Shown here piece after piece: positions 30,701-41,763 of a DNA stretch of 64,000 bases. Source of the stretch: Apiospora phragmitis (lineage: Eukaryota > Ascomycota > Sordariomycetes > Amphisphaeriales > Apiosporaceae); assembly GCA_038363925.1 (NCBI GenBank), contig JAQQWL010000004.1, positions 2,108,001 to 2,172,000 of the forward strand, in the 5' to 3' direction. The notes under the pieces were generated by a model. That model searched no databases, was not told where the DNA came from, and was given only the letters and a program-made list of their open reading frames with translations. The stretch's first letter is position 1. Each line of letters opens with the position of its first letter. The position numbers and the translations under genes are program-made.

Positions 30701-33611
30701 CGTAGGTGTCTACCTTGATTACAGTCATCATCGTAGTTAGTTAGCAAAAGGCGCGAAGCCGAGAAGGCCAGTCGCCGCCGATATATGCGACAAGCATGCT
30801 GTTTGAAGCGGCCCCCACCTCTTGGAGAGGGAGACGCAGTCCCTCGTACACAGCCAAACATATTGCTGACTCTCCATTGTGCATCAGGGAGAGCTGACTG
30901 GGACTTGCCACTTATCGATGTCGGCTATGCGAGCATAGATCAAGCTCGGCGTTCCGCCGGCCCGGCCCAGGCGGAGAAGGCTTTCTTCAACGCTTCATTA
31001 TTGCCATCAAAGCATGCGCAGCAGAGTTCCCCTTCCTCCCACCCCCCTGTTGCTCTCACGCTGTGCTGCAAAGACCTCGGGCCTTCTTACCAACGGCCAT
31101 TCGAGACGGGTTGGTGTCTGGGCTCGCTCATAACTGTGGTGCATATCGATCGGCCCTTCACGAAAGGATGGATCGATCCAAAGTACCCAGTTCTGCTTTC
31201 CTGGATGGCATCTCTCAGGCTTGTCCAGCACACTCACCCACCACCATAACATGTTGAATCGACACGCTCTTGCCATGTGCTTATACAGGTTCTATTCTTT
31301 CCTGCTCTTTACGTTAGCACCCCCGGGCATCACCTCCACCGTTCCCTCTACCCCTATCTAGGCTCCACCAGGCTCCTGGCTGTGGCCACATGCTCTTCCG
31401 AGCTAGCGGGCATTTCAGCCTCTGCTGCGTGGGCGATTCGAGGTATAGGGGCGTCTCTAGAAGTCAATCCTCGTCTAATCTCGTTTACACGAGAGTTCAT
31501 GGGTCGCATATGGTTATGATCAAGAGGCGCCAAGGGCGGCCCTGCCTCTCAGTGTCAGTGCTTTGACTCCGTCGGAATGCAATGTGGCTTATTTGATCTT
31601 AGCAGGTAATTCAGGAGCTGGGAGGACACGTGGGGAAGCCATTAGTTCGTTTGCTTTGGGGTGAGTGCCATAGGAAGAAGAAAAAGCCGATCCTGTTCCA
31701 TATCAAGATGGCCACCAAGTAGAAGCAGACTGCATCACCACAAAGTACGTTCAAAGGGACTCATGATTACCGATGGCAAAAGTTCTGTTGTGTGAAACCC
31801 TAAGTATTGTTTTACGTGTGTTGTATGATGATGATGCTTGTGTGTGTGCGTGAGCGTCGATTGAAATCTGATCTCTGGAGGTAGGCAGGAATAGGAACAC
31901 GAGGTATTTAAGAAAACGTATGAAGCAAAAAGGATGAAAATCAAAAGAGGAAATCAAAAGTAGTAGCAGTAAAAGAGGAAAATGAGATGGCAAAAGCTCA
32001 GCTGCAAACCGTCTCAGTTCAATGTCTCACCCCCAGAGCGCCTTGGGGGGGGTGAGGGGGGGGGGGATCGAACCCGGGGTTGCAGCCTACGTAAACCTGC
32101 CTGTGTCGAGGCGTCCCACAACACAGGGGGTTTTACTCCGAACAGACCACTCGGTCATCGAGGATGCAAGCTGGGGGGCTCTGCCATCCTAAACCTCGGT
32201 GCGAGTGTGTCTGTTGGGAAAAGAAGCTGTAATTAGGCATTATAAGGGTAGGTAGGTACTTAGGTAGGTAGCTATTGTCAGGGAGGTAGACATTGCCAGG
32301 TACCTATGCAGGTGCCCTAGTTACGCGAGTAAGTAGGGTTGTCTGGGGGCAACCCCCCTCCCTCCCTGACAATGCCCTCACCTCTGGATCACCTGGACAA
32401 CAGTCACCCCGGACAGTTTATCTCGCTACTTGGACGAGACTCGTAGTAAGGTAGGCCACTGCCACGCGTATCTAAGGCACTCCGAGGATGTATGAAACCG
32501 GCTCTCTTGACTATTGCATACTTTCGAGATATCACGTTGCCCTGAAAAGAAGACAGGCTATGATATCACGCTTTTGGTGATGTAAGGAATTACTGCCACG
32601 CACTGAGCCCTGTGTACATTCCAAACAAACCCAACAAGGCAACTGCAGTGTGACCTTGTTTCTCTTCTATATATAGAAAAGTACCCTGAGACCGGAAGCA
32701 GAAATTGGTCTCTTTCCGCATCCTCCTTCCCCCTTCCTTTATATTGGCTCCAACCACAAGATCCTGGGAATTTGGATGATATTCATAAGCTACACGTAAA
32801 TAACTGTCTTGCACTTCACATGCCAGCACTGCCACCAGCTGGAATACATATATTAATACGTTATTTCCTTCGCTGGGCTGGATGAGATAGTTGGTGATGT
32901 GTAGCTGGTGATGTAATTATAGGAGAACCCCTTTTCTTGCTGTCGATCCACAGCGCCCACTGAAAAAGTCCTGGTACTCAATGAACTAGAAGGAAACGGA
33001 TCCTACATAGGGAGTCTACGATAAGCTGATCATTCTGATGTCGTCTTATCACCGTGCCAGGCAAATTGCTGGAAGGGATTTGTGTAAGTCAAGACAGTGG
33101 TAGCAAGCCTGGACCGAGCATGGATCGCCGTGGGCCCGCGGCATTTGTTCTTCTTTAGTGCTTTCGCATCTTGTACTTATTCTAACTTTTCTGTGCCCTT
33201 TCGACCCTGAAGGGCTGATTCGGAATACACCGTATGTTGCTCTCTCCAGTCTCGCCGTCTTATCTACGCATAGCTTGCCTTGGCTGTGCCCATCCCAAAG
33301 GAGACGGACAACAAAGTCAGTTCGGTGGTTAGACGGACTTCCGCATGATGCGACAAAGTTTCTGAGAGGAAAGTAGATAAACATAGCTAGCTATCTGGGC
33401 AATATCGCCACATGACACGCAGTAATCTACATAAAAGCTTCCCTGATGGAAGCCAATCACAGCCCGTTGCTGAATCATCTCGAGCGAGGAGCGTTGCCCA
33501 TAGTAGACCTTTAGGAATAAGGGGAGAGTATCGGCAGTCTATCCATACGCCACAACCAAGCTGCTGCTAGGCACTGGCACCTAATCTTCATCCATGCATT
33601 TCTGCTGGCAC
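27797..33611. other. 5.8-kb gene-poor region
   Basis: No gene can be assigned. Noted inside are a long hairpin with a T13 run (28626-28704), C-rich homopolymers (about 28971-28982 and 29312-29325), possibly coding-like fragments on the minus strand at 29712-30420, TAGGTA-type simple sequence (32240-32330), and a degenerate tRNA-like pair of boxes on the minus strand (32065-32164). Confidence 0.4.
28626..28704. repeat. long imperfect hairpin followed by T13
   Basis: The arms 28626-28643 and 28668-28685 are inverted with 17 of 18 matches. Inside them GTATGTGA (28644-28651) and TCACATAC (28654-28661) are perfect inverted arms with a 2-nt loop, leaving six unpaired A on the 3' side. A 13-T run follows at 28692-28704. 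This could be a structured Pol III RNA, a MITE remnant or a cruciform site. Confidence 0.6.
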
Positions 33612-35146
33612 TCAGCAGCAGCACACAACCTTAGCCCGGATCCCCTTGCTCTCCCGCTTCGGCACCCCGACGAACAGATCTCGATCAATCAGCAGATCGC
33701 GCTCCACCGTCGTGTCGTACGGCGGCAGGTCGAAGCGCGCCACGACGTAGGCGAGCGCGAGGTACAGCTCGGCCCAGGCCAGGTTGACGCCGATGCAGGC
33801 GCGGCTGCCGCGCATGAACGACACCATGTACCTCTCAAGCCGGCGGCCGTCCTCACGCTTTACGCCGGCCTCTGCCTCATCGTCGACCAGCCAGCGCTCG
33901 GGCCGGAACTCGAGCGGCTGCGGGAAGAGTGTGGGGTCGTTGTTGACCACGTAGTTCATCTGGCTCACCCGGGGTGCCGGGTGGGATTGACCATTCGCGG
34001 CACTGCAGGGGCTCGTGCGCCACGCGCGGGAGGCGGCCGGTGACGCCGGACATCATGCGGACGCCCTCCGTGATGCATGCGGTCTCCGGGAGGATAAGAG
34101 TCAGCGTTCAGTTTGATTGGTGGTGGGGGTGTGGCGTGAGGGGGGGAGGGGGGGGCCTTGCTCAGTTAATTAGATGGAAATCAAGACACAGTAGAAGATG
34201 AAGGCATGATCAAGTGTGATACAGCATGCATACCAGATACGGAAGTTTCTCGAGCTTTGCAAGCGAGAAAGACCCATCGGGCTCCGGCCCAACCGTCGCG
34301 AGCTCCTCGCGGAGCCTCTGGCGCTTAGCCGGGTCGTGGTTTAGGTAGAACGAGATCATGGAGAGGCTCTTGGCCGTCGTCTCGGTGCCCGCACCAATAA
34401 CGATCTGGGCCTCGGCCTGAAGCCGGTCGGCCGTCTTCTCCCCGGGCGGGAGATCGCTATCGAGCACGGACTGGAAGATGGAGCCCTCGCCGGCCTTCTT
34501 CTTCTTCTTCTTGCCGCCGCCGCCGCCAGAATAACCGTCATGCTTATTATTACGGGCCACGATCTCGTCGATGCGCGCGCGCGTCATCTGCTGCCAGACC
34601 ACGAGCCCCGCCCCGGGGTGCCGCAGCAGCCGCAGCAGCCACAGCGGCATCCGGACCAGGACGGGCCAGAGCCAGGGGAACTGGCGCAGGACCACGCCGT
34701 TGGCGGACTGGCTGACGAGGTTCTCCTTCCACAGCAGGCCGAAGTCGGGCGCGTCGAGGTGATGCGTGCGCGCGCCCGCGCCGAACGCGAAGTCGGTGAT
34801 GATGTCCATGGCCAGGGCCGTGATCGACTTCTTGGAGAAGAAGGGGTTCAGGGGCGCCCGGTGCAGGCGGTGTAGATGGTGGTCGACCGTCGCGAAGCCG
34901 GAGGTCGTGTTGCCGGCTAGTGTGACCTGTGGACACATACGTTACAAGTATCAGTTAGGTCTCAGCCGCTACAGTTGACAAGAAGGAGTCTTTAGATGGA
35001 GCGCACCCAGGCTGCCGACTTGTCCCTCTTCTTGGAAGAAGCGGATGCAGAGTGACTCGGTAAACAGCCAGTGCAGCGCCGTATAGCAGTAGCAACCCTG
35101 CTCCGTACACAGCGAGCGCCACATGGTTGATATCGAATACTCCCAT
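33612..35146 (-). pseudogene. cytochrome P450 remnant with internal deletions
   Basis: Recognisable P450 landmarks on the minus strand: an N-terminal membrane anchor (about 35040-35140), the I-helix GAGTETTAKS, the K-helix EGVR, PERW, and the heme loop FMRGSRACIG. Introns are visible (for example 34084-34233, which joins LPYL-TACITEGVR). Two segments are missing. After the anchor and HPL the sequence jumps to KRDKSAAWVRS, and the SKKSIT region runs straight into ALAMDIITDF. Together these lose most of the B-C and D-E regions. One extra base near 33968-33974 also breaks GTP-VSQMNYV. A Lys tract from a CTT microsatellite sits near 34496-34513. As given it cannot encode a folded enzyme. Natural decay and misassembly are both possible. 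Confidence 0.8.
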
Positions 35147-35838
35147 GGTGTAGATAGATGATGCTGCTCAGCTCAAGTTCTGGCAAGCTCGTGTCACACA
35201 CATAAGTCGAGCGGGTAGAACTCCCATACCATGATACCGTAGCCGCCGAAAGCTTAACTAAGGGGTCTCTGCATCCTTCTGGCATGCGTGGCGATGGGGC
35301 TTCAGGATGCGGTTACGCATAGTACCCAGCACGTCATGATTGGATCAATGCAACAGCCGATCCGGGGTTGCATATCCAGAAGGAACACATATCCGTTGTG
35401 TATGCCCCGTTAGCCTATAAAATGCCTACTTAAGCACAGATTCAAGCCGTGTTTCCTCGTTGACGCAGCGAATCGAATCCCGACGGAACAAGCCTTATTG
35501 GTGGTAGCTCTCGGCTATTTCTTTTCAGTGCGACTATGCAAGATAACGATGCAGTATCTCCAGATCGCAATATTTTCATATGTAAAAAGCTGACGGCGTG
35601 ATTGGTCAAGGAGGGATGCTCCGCTTTCCGGACTGTGGCACAGGAAAGGGTGTTCTTGGCGAATGGAGCACCATGTCTTTTGAACAATTGGACAAGAGCA
35701 ACAAGGATTGGCAGATCAGATAATGCTTAGGTTATTATTTCATTACTCGTAATCTACATAGAAATACGTCCTCCATCAATACAGCTAGCCATCTCCAGGA
35801 GTAGTCAAGTATTGTCAAGTCTATTGTTGTGAAGAGGC
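35147..35838. other. intergenic, nothing recognised
   Basis: Region between the 5' end of the P450 remnant and the 3' end of the alcohol dehydrogenase. No supported features. Confidence 0.4.
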
Positions 35839-37405
35839 CTAGTACTTCGTCAAGGGTGGGCAACCCTGGCAGGCCGGCAGCGAGAACTTGGTCTCGACGA
35901 AGACCTTCTGCATGCCGTCCTCGCGCGCCTCAAACTTGTAGTAGACCTTGTCGAGGTCCTCCATGCGGACGCGGTGCGAGACCATGTCCAGCGGGTTGAT
36001 CTCGCCCGACTCAATCTGCTTCAAGAGATCTTCCCAGTACTTGTGCACGGGTGCCTGGCCGTTACCAATGAGGCGAATACCGCGCTGCATCAGCGAGCCG
36101 ACGTTGAAGTGGTTGGTCTGGGAAGCCGGGCTTAATTAGTAAGGGCTCCAGGAAGATAGGAAGAGAGCAAATGGCCATGCAGTGGGGTTGGAGCATGAGC
36201 CATCAAGGTCCTCAAGGGGAGAAATCGAATGACGAAATAGGGAAGGGGAAAAACTCACGTAGCCAACATAAACACCCGTAACACCGCACCGACCATAATT
36301 CCTCACACCCTCGACCATCTCGTTGATGATCTCGCTCGTATCCGTCTCCGCGCCGACGGCCATCTCGAGCCAGTGGGCCCAGCCCTTGGCGTACTCGCCG
36401 GCAGCGCACTCGAGGGCGCAGTCGGGCCCCCGGCCGCCGCAGAGCTCCTTGAGGCGCGACACGACTGTCTCCTTGTTGGTGATGCCGGACGAGAGGGCCT
36501 TGTAGTCGATCAACGAACCGAGCTTCTCGGCGTACTTGGCGGGCCAGTGCTCCCGGATGTACGTCAGGCGGGGCTCCGTGTCGACGAAGTGGACTTTGGA
36601 GGCGCCCGCCTGCGCCGCGAAGATGCCGGCGAAGTGGCCGATGGGCCCCGCGCCGAAGACGGCGACGGTGTCGTCCGGGTAGACGGCCGTGTCTTGGGCG
36701 CAGTTGTAGGCCGTGCAGAGCGTGTCAGACAGGTACAGTGCCTTCTCGTCGGGGACGCCCTGGGGATCTCCAGCAAGTTCACGTCGGCAAGGGGCACACG
36801 GACGTACTCGGCCTGGCCGCCGGCGAAGCCTCCGACAAAGTGGGAGAAACCGAAGAGACCTGCCGTCTGGCCACCGTACATGGACTTGGCCGTCTGGTTG
36901 GACGACGTCTTCTCGCACATGGACGAGAGCTTCTGCTTGCAGAAGTAGCAGTCGCCGCAGGCGATCTGGAACGAGGCCACGTAACGCTTGCCCTTGGAGA
37001 CCTTCTTAACCGAAGGACCGACCTCGTCGACGATACCGCAGAACTCGTGGCCAAGGATGTCACCCTTGTTCAACTGGATGATGGCGCCTACTCGCAAGAT
37101 CAGTCTTCTATTTCCTTAGGCGGAGCAGAAGGGGAAAACAAACCGTGCAACAAGTGCAAATCACTTCCACAGACGGTGCTTCCGGTGACCTTGATGATGA
37201 CATCGTTGTCCTCCAAGATCTTGGGCCTGGCGACGTCTTGCACCTCGACCTTGTTCTTGCCCATCCACACCAGGGCCTTCATCGTCTCACCACCGTCCTT
37301 TCCGACACCGGCTTGTCCATAGTTGGCAATGTCCTGCTCTAAAATCGCGCTGCCGTCGTGGCCTATCGCCTTCTCGGCGGCGTATGCTGCTTGGGATGCT
37401 GCCAT
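35839..37405 (-). CDS. zinc-dependent alcohol/formaldehyde dehydrogenase-like protein, one frameshift
   Basis: A medium-chain zinc dehydrogenase, corrected length 456 residues, with exons 37144-37405, 36259-37087 and 35839-36117. Catalytic zinc residues fall in TVCGSDLHLLHG and GHEFCG. The structural-zinc cysteines are in ACGDCYFCKQKLSSMC. The NAD(P) Rossmann motif is VFGAGPIGHFAG. The order and the long lobe resemble glutathione-independent formaldehyde dehydrogenase-like and other fungal zinc ADHs. Substrate is not determined. One missing base in the run 36762-36765 breaks the frame between NLLEIP and GVPDEKALYLSDT. Splice joins LLHG-AIIQLNKG and VYVGY-TNHFNVGS are clean. An N-terminal extension of about 40 residues precedes the first beta strand. 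A TATATAAAGG element lies about 190 bp upstream. Confidence 0.85.
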
Positions 37406-37594
37406 GGTCGATTTTGTTGGGCTGTTTTTCTTTCTTCTTCCAAGGTAAGATACTTGATGGCGCTAATTATCAGTATCAAACTTGTTTCGTTGGTTTGTTC
37501 CAATGAAAGGATATCACAATTGCAGATTAGTTTCGATCAATGAATAGTCAGCTCATATGCAGATACTGTGATGGGCAATGCTGGGCATGCCTTC

Positions 37595-37604
37595 CTTTAT
37601 ATAC
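37595..37604 (-). promoter_or_regulatory. TATA-like element of the zinc dehydrogenase gene
   Basis: The minus strand reads TATATAAAGG about 190 bp upstream of the ATG at 37405. This is a strong match to a TATA box at a plausible distance given a 5' leader. Confidence 0.4.
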
Positions 37605-38644
37605 TCACGTTACCTGGCCTCGACGTGGATTTACACAAGCAAAACGACGTAACAACCACGTAAACCGTCAATGGATCAAAAGTTGTACATACTGACCTCA
37701 CTACTCCCCCCGCCGACCCCGCGATTGGCCATTGGACAAGGGAGATAGTTGCTGCGCGACAAAAACCCCCATGTTGATCTTGGTTGTATGACGTTGGGAA
37801 TAGTTCGCGGTGGTGGCATAGATGGCTCAGAGCGACGTCATGGACTTTTGTACCCTTGGCCAAAAGGCCTGGCTCTCCATTCAAAACACCACATGGCGAT
37901 CCACCAAATGCCATGTTGCGTGTGCGGGCTTGCTCCGCGCGGCAATTGAATGGCAGTTGCATCCTCTTATCGCCGAAGATGGAACGCCCTGGGTCCTAAC
38001 GATGGCAATGGCCAGATCTAGAATTTGTGACCAGTAATCGGAATGTAAGATCGAAAAAGTGCAAGCGAAGGCGTACGCCAGATCGAGGAGTTGAAGGTCC
38101 GACGTCAGCCGCTACGAGGTGCCCCGCCGCACATATTGATCCGACGTTCTTCCCATTGTCTTGCCCCAGGCCCTTTATGAAGCACTATTTCGCGCAGAAT
38201 TGTGCAATTTCCAACATTAAACACGTATTCAGAAAAGTATCATTTTATTCAGTATTGGTCTTAAGTGTTATCAAGGCTGTAACCTACTCACTCAGGGGTT
38301 TGGCTAGGCTCGCTAGGCTCGCTAGGACAGGGCTTGAGTAGTCATGACGACGGCGTTGTCAGATCTTTAAGTGCCCCCTACTTTAGTTCTCCACAAACCC
38401 CAAGCCCGTTGTCGGCTGCACCTCCACCAAGATCATGTTGTCTGGTCTAGCAACACTATCACCGTGCTCAGTTCGAGTATCAACAACATGAATTTTATTC
38501 AGGAAGTGTGTAGATAGCTATTTTGGCTGTTTTTCTTCCTCTTCGACCAAGTTTCTCTCTTGGCGCAGTAGTAGTCATTCAGTATTAACGCCGTTTCCAT
38601 TCCTTTAGCCTCATAAAAAATGCTGGGGTATCAACCACTACGAA
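37605..38644. other. intergenic, nothing recognised
   Basis: Contains the upstream region of the dehydrogenase and the 3' flank of the splicing factor. A GCTAGGCTC tandem repeat (three imperfect units) lies near 38303-38325. Confidence 0.4.
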
Positions 38645-41600
38645 CTACTCTTTCCCACCCAAAAACATAGCCTTGAAATCTGCATTGCTCTTTGGTTTGG
38701 CGGGGCCTGTTCCGTTTGTAGTGGCTCCCGCTGCCGATACAGACTCCGACGTCTTCGTGTTCTTGACGAATCCCAACGCCTTCTTGGGCCCCCGGCTGCC
38801 TGCTGTGTTTGATCCTGGCCGCCGGATGCTCTGCGGCGGTGCCATCAGTTTGTCCGTCACGCGATGCTCGCCCCTCTGACGCTTCAACTCCTCAACCGTA
38901 CCTGTACGCAATTTTCGCCCAGGTACTATCTCATATCCATCCAACTGTAACATGGCTCGGCCCATTGTGTTGACATCAGCATATTCGATAATGGCCCCTT
39001 GATGATTCGGCTGGAGCACCAGCTTGACAATGTTCCCATGTTTCTCGGCTAGTGCCCGCAGTCGAGCATCGTTCACCGTGTCGGGCACGTTCAGCAGTGC
39101 CACCGTCCGTTCTTGAATTTCACTGCTCGAAGGCCCAGACTCATGTGAATCAGATCCCTCCATGGCAACGTCCCCATCGGTACTAGCTTCGCGGGTGCTT
39201 CGCGCCACTGGCTTGAACTTGGTCTCTTTGCTGAGTTCGACGTCCAGGACCCTGTGCCCAAGCTTCGTCTTGTTAAGTTCGACTGCTTTCTCAGCCTGTT
39301 CCTTGCTGGCGAACGTAGCAAATGCCATGCCCTTGCTTTGACCAGCGAGGTTCTTCATGATACGGACTGTCTGTACGCAGCCGTACTTCTCCAGACTTTG
39401 CGGATGTCTTTCTCGGTCATTTTGAAATCGACATTCTTGAGATGGAGTTCACGTCCTTCGGCAATAGCGCCATCCCGCTTTTTCTTGTGCGATGGATCCG
39501 AGTACTTCGACTGGAGAGTGTACTTGCCTTCTAGAAGCTTGCCACCCATACGAGTGGCCTTTTCAGCGGCCTCTGCATCTCGGAACGACAAATAGCAGAA
39601 GCGACGTCGGGTATCGAACTTGAGCGAGGGGAACCTAATGTTAAATATGTCACCGCAGTGCTTGAAGAGATTTCGGATGTAATCCTCATCGGCAGTCGGT
39701 GGATAGTTCGAGACAAAAATGGTAAGATCAGTCCCTGGCTTGACAGTGATCTGGGATGAGCCGAAGTACTTGTTGTCCCGTAGGAGGGCTGACTGCATTT
39801 CCTCTGGCGACTCGAATTCGATCAAAGCCAATGAAGACTCTCCATCCTTCTCCTTCCCAACCAGCACATTGACAATATGACCGTAATCCTTGAAGTACTT
39901 GCGAATGGCTGTTAATGTGACGTCGGCGGGAAGGTTTGTGACAAGAACCGATGTGTTCTCTCGATCACGCTTCAAAATCTCTTCAAAATTTGCTGGTTGC
40001 GAAGCGTGAGACTCATCATTCTTTGGGCGTTTGCTGGCTTGGCTTTCCACCTCATCCATCTCGTCTCGTTTCCGCTTTGAGCTCGAAGGAGAGCCCTGCA
40101 GCTGCAGGGCTGCAGTCTCCTCGGTGATAGAGCGAGCTTGCTGCTGTTGCGCCTCTACCTGGGCGGCGTAGGCAGCGGCCGCCTTGGCTTGCTCGTGCTG
40201 CCTCCGTCCGGTCACGGCCTTTCGGGCCTTATGTATAGCGTCGAGTCCTTTGCGCAAGGTCACGGCGTGCTCGTAGTCGTTCAGATGCTGTGAGTAGACT
40301 TCCATGATGCGCTCGGGCCAGTCTAGAGAGTCCTGCTGCAGGGCTCGCGAGAGGACTTCGGTGGCTAGTGTAGGGACACGAAGAGGCCTCTCCCCATTCG
40401 CTGGGGTCGGGCTTCTCGGTCTCGTTTGCGAGGAGAAAACCATCATCTCCCATAGGTAGTAGTTGAGCCAGAAGTCGTAGCTATTGGCCAGTAATGACTT
40501 TTGGGCCGCACGATTCCAAACTTTGCGAGCGGCATCGACTTCGCCCTTCTTTTCAGTCAGATACTGAACAAGAATCCTTTCGATGCGATAGTTCGGGTCG
40601 CCTTGGTACTCCTTCTTATACAGGCGCTCGCCCCATAGCTGAACATCCTCAAGTGCAACAGACAGGCCAACGTCTGCTATGTCCACGGCATCTTCATGTG
40701 CACTAGGGTTCATTGCTGTACGCTTGAGATAGCCGCACCATGCGGCATACATATCGATCACCCCCGTCATTCCGTTTTTGTCGAGGGCCTTGGTGTTGGT
40801 TGCAGCGTGCTTGATATGTTCGACATCTTGGAAAGTCAAACCCGCCTCCTCCGCACCCAAGATATACCGGGCCCAGAGCATTCCCGACCAAGGACAGTGT
40901 GACACAGCGCGTTGGTGAACGTCTAACAGATCCGGAATGTTATATTGTAGGGTTGACGTTCTCGATATAGTATGAAGACTGGAGATGTAGACGGCATAGT
41001 TGGCCCAGATCTCATCGTCAGCAGTGAAGATGCCAGCGAGCGCTCTCGAATAGAGGGCGAGGCCAAGTGCAACAGGCATGGTGGGGTTCTTCTGGCTTTC
41101 CTCGGTCTGTGCTGTTTCCCAATCCAAGTACTCCCGCATAATGGCCTTTTGCTCCTCAACATCGCCAGCTTTTTCAGCTCGCCTAAGTTTCAGTTCGCGA
41201 GGCTCGCGCTCGCTGTAGGCTGCCTTGGCGCCCTGAGCCAAGGGTGTGACCTCCTTGAACTCGGACTCGTAGGCAGCATTGTTGTATTCGCTGAGAAAGC
41301 CCGAAAACATTTGCGACGTCTCGTCCCAAGTGGCGTGGGGGACTTGGAGGCGGTCGCGGAAGAGATGTGTTATGCGCTGAACACCTGCTTGAGTACGAGT
41401 GCGGGCGAGCTGCTCCTGTTCAATGGAGATCCACCGGTTCCAGAACTCGTGGCTGTCGTTGATTCGGTGACTGATCAGTTTGTAGCCATCGCTCCATAAG
41501 CTCAGGGCAGAATCGAAAGAGAAAATTTGCCGGCCAAGCTGCTGCTCCTCGGCAGGCCATCCGGCCTCACTGCTCTGGCAATCGGTGAAAAGCGACCAAA

Positions 41601-41763
41601 AGTATTCGCAGTAAGCCAGCCATATCCGCATGCTGCCTGGCTCGGCCAACGTGGCGCTCTTGAAGAGCTCGACTATCTTGACACGCCCCTCGAGATCATT
41701 CACATGACGGCGCTCCTCCTCGACATAGGCCAACCAACTATCTTCACCGACGGGGTTCGCCAT
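38645..41763 (-). CDS. Prp24/SART3-like U6 snRNP recycling factor, one frameshift
   Basis: A nuclear splicing factor that helps re-anneal U4 and U6 snRNAs. The first half is a HAT-repeat array with recurring W/Y motifs (for example EFWNRW, DEIWANYAVY). A charged linker with KRKRDEMDE follows. Then come four RRMs: TSVLVTNLP, LTIFVSNYPP, RELHLKNVDF and RTVALLNVPD are their RNP2 strands. The last residues, NADFKAMFLGGKE, are the Lsm-interaction tail shared by Prp24 and SART3. The frame breaks once, at about 39394 inside RRM3, where one missing base would restore DIRKVLEKYGCVQTVRIMKN. The corrected length is 1039 residues. ATG 41763 (MANPVGEDSWLAY) is the first in-frame start next to the first HAT repeat. 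A break in this essential gene points to a sequence error. Confidence 0.92.

Noticed and set aside
31751..31993. Short hydrophobic peptide frames on the minus strand
   Set aside because: They come from a TG/AT-rich simple sequence and have no supporting context.
33612..37405. Secondary-metabolite cluster (P450 plus dehydrogenase)
   Set aside because: No backbone enzyme (PKS, NRPS, terpene cyclase) is present, the P450 is broken, and the next gene is a splicing factor.
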